Shown here: in pieces, positions 26,241 to 33,831 of the stretch
Layout: each line of letters starts with the position of its first letter
How positions within the stretch are numbered: position 1 is the first letter of the stretch
DNA from: an uncultured Halocynthiibacter sp.
GTDB taxonomy: Bacteria; Pseudomonadota; Alphaproteobacteria; Rhodobacterales; Rhodobacteraceae
Length of the DNA stretch: 64,000 bases
Reading direction: 5' to 3'
NCBI GenBank assembly: GCA_947503035.1
Contig: CANNCD010000001.1
Coordinates: 310,001-374,000 of the forward strand
Position numbers and translations under genes: made by a program
The notes under the pieces: generated by a model
What the model was told of the DNA's origin: nothing
The model's database searches: none
The model's input: the letters and a program-made list of their open reading frames with translations, nothing else

Positions 26241-26311
26241 TAACCTATCAGGAAGGGATCATGTTGCCGCACTGCGGGACAGGTTCCTTTGCCAAAGATA
26301 AAGGAAACCAC

Positions 26312-28720
26312 ATGACCGAGCAATTGGCCCCGTCGTACCCCGTTCTCCCGCTACGTGATATCGTTGTGTTCCCACACATGATCGTGCCGCTGTTTGTAGG
26401 ACGCGAAAAATCTGTCCGCGCCCTCGAAGAGGTGATGCAGGACGACAAACAAATTCTTCTTTCCAGCCAGATCGATCCAAGCATCGATGACCCGACCGAA
26501 GACGGTATCTATAACGTTGGTGTTCTGGCGAATGTGCTTCAGCTGTTGAAACTTCCCGATGGGACCGTAAAGGTTCTGGTCGAAGGCCAACAACGCGTGC
26601 GCATCACCGAATATTTCGACAACGAAGGCTTCTTTGAGGCCGCCGCCGAGCCGCTTCTTGAGGCGCTTGGTGACGAAGAGCTGGCCGAAGCGTTGGTTCG
26701 CAGCGTTTCTGGTGAATTTGACCGTTATTCCAAGGTCAAAAAGAACATCCCAGAAGAGGCCACCGCCGCCGTAGACGAAACCAAAGAACCCAGCACCCTT
26801 GCGGATTTGGTCGCCGGTCATCTTGGCATCGAAGTGGATCAAAAACAGGACCTGTTGGAGACGCTCACCGTCACCGACCGTCTTGAGAAAATCTATGGCC
26901 TGATGCAGGGCGAGTTGAGCGTGATGAAGGTCGAGAAAAAGATCAAATCCCGCGTCAAAACTCAGATGGAGCGCACCCAGCGCGAGTACTATTTGAATGA
27001 GCAAATGAAAGCCATTCAAAAGGAACTCGGCGATGGTGAAGAGGGTGAGAACGAGATCACCGAGCTTGAAGAGAAAATCGCCAAAACGAAGTTCTCAAAA
27101 GAGGCGCTTGAAAAGGCCAATGCCGAGCTGAAGAAGCTTAAGAACATGAGCCCAATGAGCGCCGAGGCGACCGTTGTGCGTAATTACCTTGATTGGATGA
27201 TGTCCATTCCGTGGGGCACAAAATCCCGCGTGAAGAAAGACCTTGCCAAGGCCGAGGCGGTTTTGGACGCCGATCACTATGGTCTGGAAAAGGTTAAAGA
27301 ACGCATCGTTGAATATCTTGCTGTGCAGCAACGGTCCAAGAAACTCAAGGGTCCGATCATGTGTTTGGTTGGCCCACCCGGTGTTGGTAAAACCTCGCTT
27401 GGTAAATCTGTGGCCAAGGCCACGGGCCGCGAATTCATCCGCATCTCCCTTGGGGGTGTGCGTGACGAAAGCGAAATCCGCGGGCACCGTCGCACCTATA
27501 TCGGGTCCATGCCCGGTAAGATCATTCAGGCGTTGAAAAAGGCCAAGACGACGAACCCTCTGATTTTGCTCGATGAAATCGACAAGATGGGCCAAGATCA
27601 CCGTGGCGATCCCGCATCCGCGATGCTCGAGGTGTTGGACCCAGAACAGAACGCGACATTCGTCGATCACTATCTTGAGGTCGAATATGACTTGTCTGAT
27701 GTGATGTTCCTGACCACGTCGAACAGCTATAACATGCCTGGTCCTCTGTTGGATCGGATGGAGATCATCTCCCTTTCGGGTTACACCGAGGACGAGAAAA
27801 CCGAGATCGCGAAACAACATCTGTTGTCAAAACAGGTTAAGAACCACGGCTTGAAAAAGGACGAGTTCAGCCTGTCCGACGACGCGCTTCTTGAGGTGAT
27901 CCGCACCTATACCCGTGAGGCGGGTGTGCGGAACCTTGAGCGTGAATTGGCGAAATTGGCCCGTAAGGCCGTGACCGAAATCGTGCGCAAAAAGGCAGAT
28001 AAGGTCGAGGTGACCGTTGAGAACCTTGACGATTACCTTGGTGTCAAACGTCACAAATACGGTCTGGCCGAGGACAAGGATCAGGTCGGTGTTGTGACCG
28101 GTTTGGCGTGGACGTCCGTTGGTGGTGAGCTCCTGTCGATTGAGGCGCTCAAACTCCCTGGTAAGGGACGGATGAAGACGACCGGTAAGCTTGGCGATGT
28201 GATGAAGGAGTCGATTGATGCGGCAAGTTCGTTTGTGCGTTCGATCAGCCCCGAGATCGGTGTCAAACCACCGGTGTTCGAAAACGTCGACATCCACGTG
28301 CACGTCCCCGAAGGCGCGACGCCGAAAGACGGTCCAAGCGCGGGCGTGGGCATGGTGACATCAATCGTGTCCGTTCTGACGGATATCCCTGTGAAAAAGG
28401 ACATCGCCATGACCGGCGAGGTGACTTTGCGCGGCAATGTTTTGGCGATTGGCGGCCTTAAGGAGAAACTCCTTGCGGCGCTGCGGGGTGGTATCAAAAC
28501 CGTTCTGATCCCACAGGAAAACGCCAAGGACCTTCCGGAAATTCCGGATAACGTCAAAGACGGCCTGACGATCATCCCCGTATCCCACGTAAGCGAGGTG
28601 TTGAAACACGCGCTTGTCGCGGCACCCGAGGCGATCGAATGGGACCAAGAGGCAGAAGACGCAGCAGCAGCGGCGGCCCTTGCGGCGCGCGGTGGTCCGG
28701 CGGCATCCGTCACCCACTAA
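26312..28720 (+). CDS. lon: ATP-dependent protease Lon
   Basis: AAA+ serine protease for misfolded and regulatory proteins. 802 aa: LonN substrate domain (residues 8-205, from YPVLPLRDIVVFPHMIVPLF), a coiled-coil region with QREYYLNEQMKAIQKELG, the AAA module with Walker A GPPGVGKTSLGKS and Walker B LILLDEIDKM, and the protease domain with the catalytic Ser in PKDGPSAGVGM and Lys in GGLKEKLLAA. AAAGGAAA before ATG 26312 favours it over ATG 26261. A strong terminator follows, then an HU-like gene, a common gene order. Confidence 0.98.
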   Translation: MTEQLAPSYPVLPLRDIVVFPHMIVPLFVGREKSVRALEEVMQDDKQILLSSQIDPSIDDPTEDGIYNVGVLANVLQLLKLPDGTVKVLVEGQQRVRITEYFDNEGFFEAAAEPLLEALGDEELAEALVRSVSGEFDRYSKVKKNIPEEATAAVDETKEPSTLADLVAGHLGIEVDQKQDLLETLTVTDRLEKIYGLMQGELSVMKVEKKIKSRVKTQMERTQREYYLNEQMKAIQKELGDGEEGENEITELEEKIAKTKFSKEALEKANAELKKLKNMSPMSAEATVVRNYLDWMMSIPWGTKSRVKKDLAKAEAVLDADHYGLEKVKERIVEYLAVQQRSKKLKGPIMCLVGPPGVGKTSLGKSVAKATGREFIRISLGGVRDESEIRGHRRTYIGSMPGKIIQALKKAKTTNPLILLDEIDKMGQDHRGDPASAMLEVLDPEQNATFVDHYLEVEYDLSDVMFLTTSNSYNMPGPLLDRMEIISLSGYTEDEKTEIAKQHLLSKQVKNHGLKKDEFSLSDDALLEVIRTYTREAGVRNLERELAKLARKAVTEIVRKKADKVEVTVENLDDYLGVKRHKYGLAEDKDQVGVVTGLAWTSVGGELLSIEALKLPGKGRMKTTGKLGDVMKESIDAASSFVRSISPEIGVKPPVFENVDIHVHVPEGATPKDGPSAGVGMVTSIVSVLTDIPVKKDIAMTGEVTLRGNVLAIGGLKEKLLAALRGGIKTVLIPQENAKDLPEIPDNVKDGLTIIPVSHVSEVLKHALVAAPEAIEWDQEAEDAAAAAALAARGGPAASVTH

Positions 28721-28734
28721 CTCCTATATCATTT

Positions 28735-28771
28735 CGGCATGGCGCAGAGCATTCCGCGCCATGCCGTTTTT
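28735..28771 (+). terminator. Terminator of lon
   Basis: CGGCATGGCGC, a 10-base loop and GCGCCATGCCG form a perfect 11-bp stem followed by TTTTT, 15 bases past the lon stop. Confidence 0.9.
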
Positions 28772-28893
28772 CGTGCATCCGCGGCGCGGTGGCGGCAAAA
28801 TGTGAATATTTTGCAATAGTTTGCGGCAAGTCCCTGTTTTTCTTCATCGGTTCGGGTATACTGTTCCCAAAATAGAAACAATTGGGGCAGAAC

Positions 28894-29409
28894 ATGGCTA
28901 CGAAAAAGACAACGTCACGCACCCGCGCAGGTGCTGCGAAAAAAACCACTGCGCGCTCTACGGCGACCCGCAAGACGGCAACGATAACGCGCACCAAGAA
29001 ACCAGCACAAATTCCAGAAGTGACCCCCGAGAAACCCGTTTCGCGCCTTACGCTTGGAACAACCAACAAAGTTGAAGAGGACACAACAGTGACATCGACA
29101 GATACAGTAGAAGCACCCGTATCAGACGCCACATCCACAACAGAAGAGAACGCGACACCAGAATTCCGTCGCCCCGAATTGATCGAAAAGGTCATGGAGC
29201 GGTCTGGCATGAAACGCAAGGATGTGAAGCCCGTCGTAGAAGCTATGCTGGCCGTAATGGGGGATCTGTTGGTTGAAGAAACCGACATGAACATCGCACC
29301 ACTTGGCAAAATCATGGTCAAAAACTGCAAAGAGATTGAAAAGGCTCATGTTTTGACCGTGAAGATCCGTCGCGCCAAGGGCATGGAACAAACTCAATCC
29401 GAAGATTAA
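28894..29409 (+). CDS. HU-family DNA-binding protein with basic N-terminal tail
   Basis: 171 aa. Residues 91-165 (FRRPELIEKVMERSGMKRKD through VLTVKIRRAKG) match the HU/IHF dimerisation and DNA-arm fold. Ahead lies a tail in two parts: residues 1-37 are K, R, T and A-rich (MATKKTTSRTRAGAAKKTTA), like eukaryotic H1 tails, and residues 40-90 are acidic and T-rich. HU proper is about 90 aa, so this is an extended nucleoid protein. ATG 28894 is chosen over a TTG at 28882; GGGG lies 8 bases upstream. It follows lon and precedes tRNA-Val. Confidence 0.85.
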   Translation: MATKKTTSRTRAGAAKKTTARSTATRKTATITRTKKPAQIPEVTPEKPVSRLTLGTTNKVEEDTTVTSTDTVEAPVSDATSTTEENATPEFRRPELIEKVMERSGMKRKDVKPVVEAMLAVMGDLLVEETDMNIAPLGKIMVKNCKEIEKAHVLTVKIRRAKGMEQTQSED

Positions 29410-29427
29410 AAAAAATGTGAATGCCTC

Positions 29428-29456
29428 TTGCAGACCCGATCTTGTCGGTCTAAAAG
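29428..29456 (+). promoter_or_regulatory. Candidate promoter of tRNA-Val (copy 1)
   Basis: TTGCAG, 17 bases, TAAAAG, ending 11 bases before the tRNA. The second copy has TTGCAC-N17-TATCTC at nearly the same distance, which supports both weakly. Confidence 0.35.
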
Positions 29457-29467
29457 GCATCCACGGC

Positions 29468-29543
29468 GGGTGATTAGCTCAGTTGGTAGAGCGCTTCCTT
29501 TACACGGAAGATGTCGGGAGTTCGAGCCTCTCATCACCCACCA
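29468..29543 (+). tRNA. tRNA-Val (anticodon UAC), copy 1
   Basis: A 76-base cloverleaf with encoded CCA. The acceptor stem pairs GGGTGAT with ATCACCC, the D arm is AGCTCAGTTGGTAGAGC, the anticodon loop TTTACAC gives TAC, and the T arm contains GTTCGAGCC. It is identical to the copy at 31726-31801. Confidence 0.97.
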
Positions 29544-29677
29544 CTTTCCTCCAGTGCCCACAAAAATATCCGCAAAAACAAGGTCGTGGCCTCTGTGTTT
29601 TGTGTCGTGATTTCTGCTCTCGTGTCTTTGTCCGTTTTACCATACAAGTTCCCCGACCAATTCATCGAGGACCAGTC

Positions 29678-30097
29678 ATGCTTAAAACGGACATCATTCA
29701 TCCACCGCTTCTTTCTGCTTTGGCCAAGGCCGGCCACAAGGCGCAGATCCTGATCGCGGATGCCAATTATTCCTTTGTCACCAACTCCAACCCTGCCGCC
29801 GAGATCATCTATCTCAATTTCGCGCCCGATATGATCCCCGCCACCGATGTGCTGGCCGGTGTCAGCAAGATGATCAACGTGGAGCTGGCGACGATGATGG
29901 CGTGGCCCGATGACTTCGATAACACGATCCATCAGAGCTATGTCGATATTCTGCCCGATGGCACGCCGATGGACTATGTCGCACGTGCGGATTTTTACGG
30001 CGCGGTGAAATCCCCAGACACCTTGTTGGTGATCGCCACGGGCGAGACGCGCCGCTTTGCCAATATTCTTTTGACGGTGGGGCCGGTGATCGTTTGA
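29678..30097 (+). CDS. RbsD/FucU family sugar mutarotase-like protein
   Basis: 139 aa. The N-terminus HPPLLSALAKAGHKAQILIADANYS (shown here only to name HPPLLSALAKAGH, residues 8-20) carries the catalytic histidine of the RbsD/FucU fold, which interconverts anomers of ribose or fucose in oligomeric rings. No transport or kinase genes for these sugars are nearby, so the substrate is unknown. The start ATG 29678 is set by homology; the open frame extends back into the tRNA. It sits between tRNA-Val copy 1 and argC. Confidence 0.85.
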   Translation: MLKTDIIHPPLLSALAKAGHKAQILIADANYSFVTNSNPAAEIIYLNFAPDMIPATDVLAGVSKMINVELATMMAWPDDFDNTIHQSYVDILPDGTPMDYVARADFYGAVKSPDTLLVIATGETRRFANILLTVGPVIV

Positions 30098-30183
30098 TCA
30101 CAGGCGTGACCGCTTGAACTTTGACGAAAACTGGTATTCAAAGACCTGACCGTATTTCTGCGGCCCAAGGCAAGGAGAACATG

Positions 30184-31101
30184 ATGTTCAAAGTATTTAT
30201 CGATGGCGAAGTAGGCACAACAGGTTTGCAAATCCGCGACCGTTTGGCGCGTCGCGATGATATTGAAATCGTGTCGATTGCCTATGAGGACCGCAAGAAT
30301 TTCGACGCCCGTATTGCGGCGTTCGAGGCGGCGGATTTCGCCGTGCTGTGTCTGCCGGATGCCGCTGTGCATGAGGTCGCGCCGTATCTGGCCAAGATGG
30401 ACACGCGCATCGTTGACGCAAGCACCGCGCACAGGATCGCCGATGGCTGGGTCTTTGGTTTTGCCGAACTCTCCGACGCCCGTCGCGACGCCATCGCCAA
30501 GGCGCAATTCGTGTCGAACCCGGGCTGTTATTCCACGGGCGCGATTGCGTTGTTGCACCCCTTGGTCGAGGCTGGCCTGATTGCATCTGATGCGCCCATC
30601 GCGATCAACGCGATTTCTGGCTACACCGGCGGCGGCAAGGCCTTGGTCGAAGAATATGAGGGCGAGGGCGCAACCGCGAATTCATTCGTCTATGCGACCG
30701 CACAGGGCCACAAACACATCCCCGAGATCGTGAAATACGCGGGCCTTGACACCGCGCCGATCTTTGTGCCCTCCGTTGGGCCATTCGCGCAGGGCATGAT
30801 CGTCCAGATCCCACTGCCATTCGCGACACCAGAACAGGCCGCCAAAATGCAGGGCGCACTGGCCGATCACTATGCCGGTTCCAACATGGTCAAGGTCGTC
30901 GATGCCGACGCATGGGGCGGCAAGGTCGACCCACGTCATCTGGCCGACACCAACGGGATCGAATTGTCCGTCCATGGCGACATCGCAACAGGCCGCGTGG
31001 TTCTGATGGCGATGCTTGATAACCTTGGCAAGGGCGCATCTGGCGCGGCGGTTCAAAACCTCAATATCATGATGGGCTTGGACGAAACCACTGGCCTTTA
31101 G
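30184..31101 (+). CDS. argC: N-acetyl-gamma-glutamyl-phosphate reductase (type 2, short)
   Basis: Third step of arginine synthesis: NADPH-dependent reduction of N-acetylglutamyl phosphate. The 305-aa protein belongs to the short type-2 family. It opens with FIDGEVGTTGLQI (NADP-binding loop), the catalytic cysteine is in SNPGCYSTGAIAL, and ISGYTGGGKA and FVPSVGPFAQGM line the active site. AAGGAG lies 6 bases before ATG 30184; ATG 30181 is adjacent but too close to it. No other arg genes are in the window. Confidence 0.95.
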   Translation: MFKVFIDGEVGTTGLQIRDRLARRDDIEIVSIAYEDRKNFDARIAAFEAADFAVLCLPDAAVHEVAPYLAKMDTRIVDASTAHRIADGWVFGFAELSDARRDAIAKAQFVSNPGCYSTGAIALLHPLVEAGLIASDAPIAINAISGYTGGGKALVEEYEGEGATANSFVYATAQGHKHIPEIVKYAGLDTAPIFVPSVGPFAQGMIVQIPLPFATPEQAAKMQGALADHYAGSNMVKVVDADAWGGKVDPRHLADTNGIELSVHGDIATGRVVLMAMLDNLGKGASGAAVQNLNIMMGLDETTGL

Positions 31102-31199
31102 GGTAAGGATTTTCTCCCATTGACCGCACGGTTGATGGGGGAGGTTGACGCGAATTCCGCGAGTGGGTGCCCAAAGCGTCCACATCGCACTTTTCTTTT

Positions 31200-31580
31200 C
31201 TACTGAAAATACTGCGCATACTCTTGAACCAGAAAGTCCTTTGGCGGCTGGTCGATTTGGCAAACATGCTCTGCGTTAAAGGTGATGACGTCTCTGTGCG
31301 ACAGGTGGAGGTTCTCAGCACTTCCGGGGTCGCTATCAAGAACCCCAGTGTAGCCGTCGTCCAACACGGCGATGACAATCACCCACATTCGATGTGTTCC
31401 CCGATCAACGATTTCCCCATTCTCCTTTGTCTCGATATCGACCAAAATCTTCGCGGCATCGCCACGTTGCAGAGAGGTACGTGCATGCTCAGAGGGGATG
31501 TGGAATGTGTCCGGAAATGATCTGTGCCTGTCGACAGCCGAGCGAAGGTCCCATCCGTTTTTCTCAATGTTTGTCGTCAT
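31200..31580 (-). CDS. Hypothetical protein, 126 aa, between argC and tRNA-Val copy 2
   Basis: Unrecognised, soluble. The second half (WVIVIAVLDDGYTGVLDSDP, then LSHRDVITFNAEHVCQID) has the pattern of a small beta-rich domain that ends in GDxVxFxxEHV, seen in DUF2314/DUF2185-like and immunity-type proteins; this resemblance is from memory and weak. AAGG lies 6 bases before the ATG. It is on the opposite strand to its neighbours, is less GC-rich than them, and lies in the segment bounded by identical tRNA-Val genes, so it may be acquired. Confidence 0.65.
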   Translation of the reverse strand: MTTNIEKNGWDLRSAVDRHRSFPDTFHIPSEHARTSLQRGDAAKILVDIETKENGEIVDRGTHRMWVIVIAVLDDGYTGVLDSDPGSAENLHLSHRDVITFNAEHVCQIDQPPKDFLVQEYAQYFQ

Positions 31581-31684
31581 GAATGCCTTGGCCCGTAATT
31601 GTGCTTTCTAAGTAGAGTATCGGAGCGCGTACAGAGCACAATATCGCGATTGAAAGAAAATGCACAATTTGCGCATTTTTCGAC

Positions 31685-31713
31685 TTGCACATCGTCGCGC
31701 GCTTGGATATCTC
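31685..31713 (+). promoter_or_regulatory. Candidate promoter of tRNA-Val (copy 2)
   Basis: TTGCAC, 17 bases, TATCTC, ending 12 bases before the tRNA. The layout matches copy 1. Confidence 0.35.
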
Positions 31714-31725
31714 CCACACCACGGC

Positions 31726-31801
31726 GGGTGATTAGCTCAGTTGGTAGAGCGCTTCCTTTACACGGAAGATGTCGGGAGTTCGAGCCTCTCATCACCCACC
31801 A
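31726..31801 (+). tRNA. tRNA-Val (anticodon UAC), copy 2
   Basis: All 76 bases are identical to copy 1 at 29468-29543, and the identity continues on both sides (CCACGGC before, CACTTCC after, overlapping the CCA end). Same cloverleaf, same UAC anticodon and encoded CCA. Confidence 0.97.
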
Positions 31802-31859
31802 CTTCCGCTTCTTCCCTATATCATATACGGTCTCGATAGAATGTATCGAAGGACCCGAA

Positions 31860-32423
31860 ATGACTGATTTTCCTGAACTTTATGTCCTGCGTCACGGCGA
31901 GACCGAATGGAATCGTGCGTTGCGTAATCAGGGGTCTCTTGATTCCCCGCTGACCGCCGAGGGGCGGGATCATGGACGCGCGCAGGGGCGTCTGATCGAT
32001 GCGCTTGGGCTTCGGGACCTGCCGGCCTTTGTGTCGCCGCAGGGCAGGGCGGTGCATACCGCGGAACTTGCGGGGCTGGACGCCAAACAGGACGCGCGGC
32101 TGGCGGAAATCAACATGGGTGACGCCGAGGGAATGCTGCGCCAAGAGATGCGGGATCGCTGGCCTGACCTTGGCCCGACGGATGAAAACCCCTTCGGCTG
32201 GTACTTTCTTTTGCCGAATTCCGAATCTTTTGACGCGCTTGTTGAACGCACCACATCTTTTTTGAACGATTTAACCGAACCCACATTGATCGTGACACAC
32301 GGAATCACGGGGCGGGTGCTTCGTGGGGTGTATCAGGGGCTTGATATCAAGGGGATGCGCGCGCTTTCGATTGAGCAAGGCCGGATTTTTCATTTGAAGG
32401 ACGGCGCAGAGACGATCCGATAA
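31860..32423 (+). CDS. Histidine phosphatase (phosphoglycerate mutase) family protein
   Basis: 187 aa. LYVLRHGETEWNR (residues 8-20) carries the phosphorylated histidine and RHG motif, and IVTHGITGRVLRGVY supplies the second catalytic histidine. The family includes cofactor-dependent phosphoglycerate mutases and varied phosphatases; at this short length a phosphatase is more likely than a glycolytic mutase. AAGGA lies 6-10 bases before ATG 31860, which is immediately downstream of tRNA-Val copy 2. Confidence 0.9.
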   Translation: MTDFPELYVLRHGETEWNRALRNQGSLDSPLTAEGRDHGRAQGRLIDALGLRDLPAFVSPQGRAVHTAELAGLDAKQDARLAEINMGDAEGMLRQEMRDRWPDLGPTDENPFGWYFLLPNSESFDALVERTTSFLNDLTEPTLIVTHGITGRVLRGVYQGLDIKGMRALSIEQGRIFHLKDGAETIR

Positions 32424-32487
32424 CCCAATGTTTTAAGGGGTTATTTTGCCAATGTACGATTTTTGTAAAAAACATGAACAGAAGCGC

Positions 32488-32516
32488 TTGACGCCATGCG
32501 CCCCTCGCCGTAGAAC
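32488..32516 (+). promoter_or_regulatory. Promoter of the tRNA-Asp pair
   Basis: TTGACG (32488-32493), 17 bases, TAGAAC (32511-32516) is a close sigma-70 match, 39 bases before the first tRNA-Asp. It can drive both tRNAs. Confidence 0.6.
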
Positions 32517-32555
32517 CCCCACACGCTCAGGACGTTATGCCTGAGACACAAAAGC

Positions 32556-32632
32556 GCGGTTGTAGCTCAGCTGGTTAGAGTGCCGGCCTGTCACGCCGGA
32601 GGTCGCGGGTTCGAGCCCCGTCAACCGCGCCA
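32556..32632 (+). tRNA. tRNA-Asp (anticodon GUC), copy 1
   Basis: 77-base cloverleaf with encoded CCA. GCGGTTG pairs with CAACCGC, the anticodon arm GCCGGCCTGTCACGCCGG gives GTC, and the T arm is GCGGGTTCGAGCCCCGT. A GUC anticodon is a substrate of Tgt, encoded at 24987. Confidence 0.97.
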
Positions 32633-32666
32633 CTTGTGTCCCAAATATAACAAAATGATCGTATGC

Positions 32667-32743
32667 GCGGTTGTAGCTCAGCTGGTTAGAGTGCCGGCCT
32701 GTCACGCCGGAGGTCGCGGGTTCGAGCCCCGTCAACCGCGCCA
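32667..32743 (+). tRNA. tRNA-Asp (anticodon GUC), copy 2
   Basis: Identical to copy 1, 34 bases downstream. The identity also covers two bases before the tRNA and CTT after the CCA end region, then stops, so this is a tandem duplication of the tRNA unit. No clear terminator was found after it. Confidence 0.97.
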
Positions 32744-32895
32744 CTTACCCCCCTTTATCTATGACGCGCAGACGCAGAATTGTGTCAGTCCTGCACCAGA
32801 TCATCCCTTGTTTATATAGCGTTACTTTTCGATTTCCGATTCCCGTTGGTTCGGGGTAACCTTTCGCAAACAATAAAATGTCTGAGGTATTTCCA

Positions 32896-33774
32896 ATGCA
32901 GTCCAACGTCGCAGTGATGACAATGGTACGGGACGATTCATTTTTCCTTGAGAAATGGGTCGCATATTACGGTGGTCTGTTTGGCCGCGAAAATCTTTAT
33001 GTGATCAACCACGGCCATGGCGACAGCGTCAAACAAATCGCCGAGGGTTGTAACATCATCGGGATTCCCGGCGATCACCACCGGAATTTCGACATGAAAC
33101 GCTGGCGCATGTTGAACGGTCTTCTGACCGGTCTGCGCACCTATCATGACCATGTGATCGTGGGCGATGTGGATGAACTTGTTGTGCTTGACCCAGAGCT
33201 TGGGACCGACCTGTTGACCTACCTTAAGGGGACCAAGGCGAACCGGGTTCTGACGCCGCTTGGCCTTGAGGTGATGCACCGGATCGACATCGAAGAAGAG
33301 GTGATCGATCAAAAGGTGATCGGCCCGCGTCGTCACGTGCGCCTTGCGCCGCATTATTCAAAACCCTGCATCATCAGTAAGCCGACCAAGCTGGCGCGTG
33401 GGGGGCATTTCGCCGAATCCGAGACATTGATCACCCCGCCGGAACTGTTCCTGTTCCACCTGAAATTCTGTGATTTCACCGAATATTCCGCCGCGATGGA
33501 CCGCCGCAACGAGGTGACCCAAAAGGTCAACGTGTCCTCGTTTAAGGATGCCTCGATTGGCCGTCACTGGTTCTCGGAAATGCGCGGCGAGGATGCCAAG
33601 ACATTCAACAAAATGGCGAAATATCCGATGCAGGATGGGTTCGATCTGGCGCCATACCGTCAGGCGATGCATGACAGCTGGGAGAAACGGTCGGGGTCGC
33701 CGTTCTGGCAATTTGATCGTCCCGATTATAAGCTTCAGTTCAAGCTGCCTGAGCGCTTTATCGGAACGATATAA
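32896..33774 (+). CDS. Glycosyltransferase family 2-like (DVDE type), solitary
   Basis: 292 aa. MVRDDSFFLEKWVAYYGGLF (10-29) and DVDEL (91-95) place it in the same broad family as the three transferase domains at 9-14 kb, but it is clearly more distant (INHGHGD in place of SNDCDDGT). No membrane segment. GAGG lies about 8 bases before ATG 32896, which is preferred over ATG 32878. It stands alone between tRNA-Asp and an M20 peptidase and is followed by a strong bidirectional terminator. Substrate unknown. Confidence 0.8.
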   Translation: MQSNVAVMTMVRDDSFFLEKWVAYYGGLFGRENLYVINHGHGDSVKQIAEGCNIIGIPGDHHRNFDMKRWRMLNGLLTGLRTYHDHVIVGDVDELVVLDPELGTDLLTYLKGTKANRVLTPLGLEVMHRIDIEEEVIDQKVIGPRRHVRLAPHYSKPCIISKPTKLARGGHFAESETLITPPELFLFHLKFCDFTEYSAAMDRRNEVTQKVNVSSFKDASIGRHWFSEMRGEDAKTFNKMAKYPMQDGFDLAPYRQAMHDSWEKRSGSPFWQFDRPDYKLQFKLPERFIGTI

Positions 33775-33791
33775 TAGATTGATATGAAATG

Positions 33792-33831
33792 AAAAACGGG
33801 CGGTGCAATTGAATGCACCGCCCGTTTTTTT
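33792..33831. terminator. Bidirectional terminator between glycosyltransferase and M20 peptidase
   Basis: AAAAACGGGCGGTGCA, a 6-base loop and TGCACCGCCCGTTTTTTT form a near-perfect long stem between two convergent genes, with U-runs on both strands. Confidence 0.9.

Noticed and set aside
29410-29456. Terminator of the HU-like gene (AGACC...GGTCT)
   Set aside because: A short stem with a bulge and no T-run; it also overlaps the candidate tRNA-Val promoter.
32535-32819. Open frames with LTGLEPATSGVTGRHSNQ and VAQLVRVPACHAGG
   Set aside because: These are the well-known spurious translations of tRNA-Asp genes; the two tRNAs explain the sequence.
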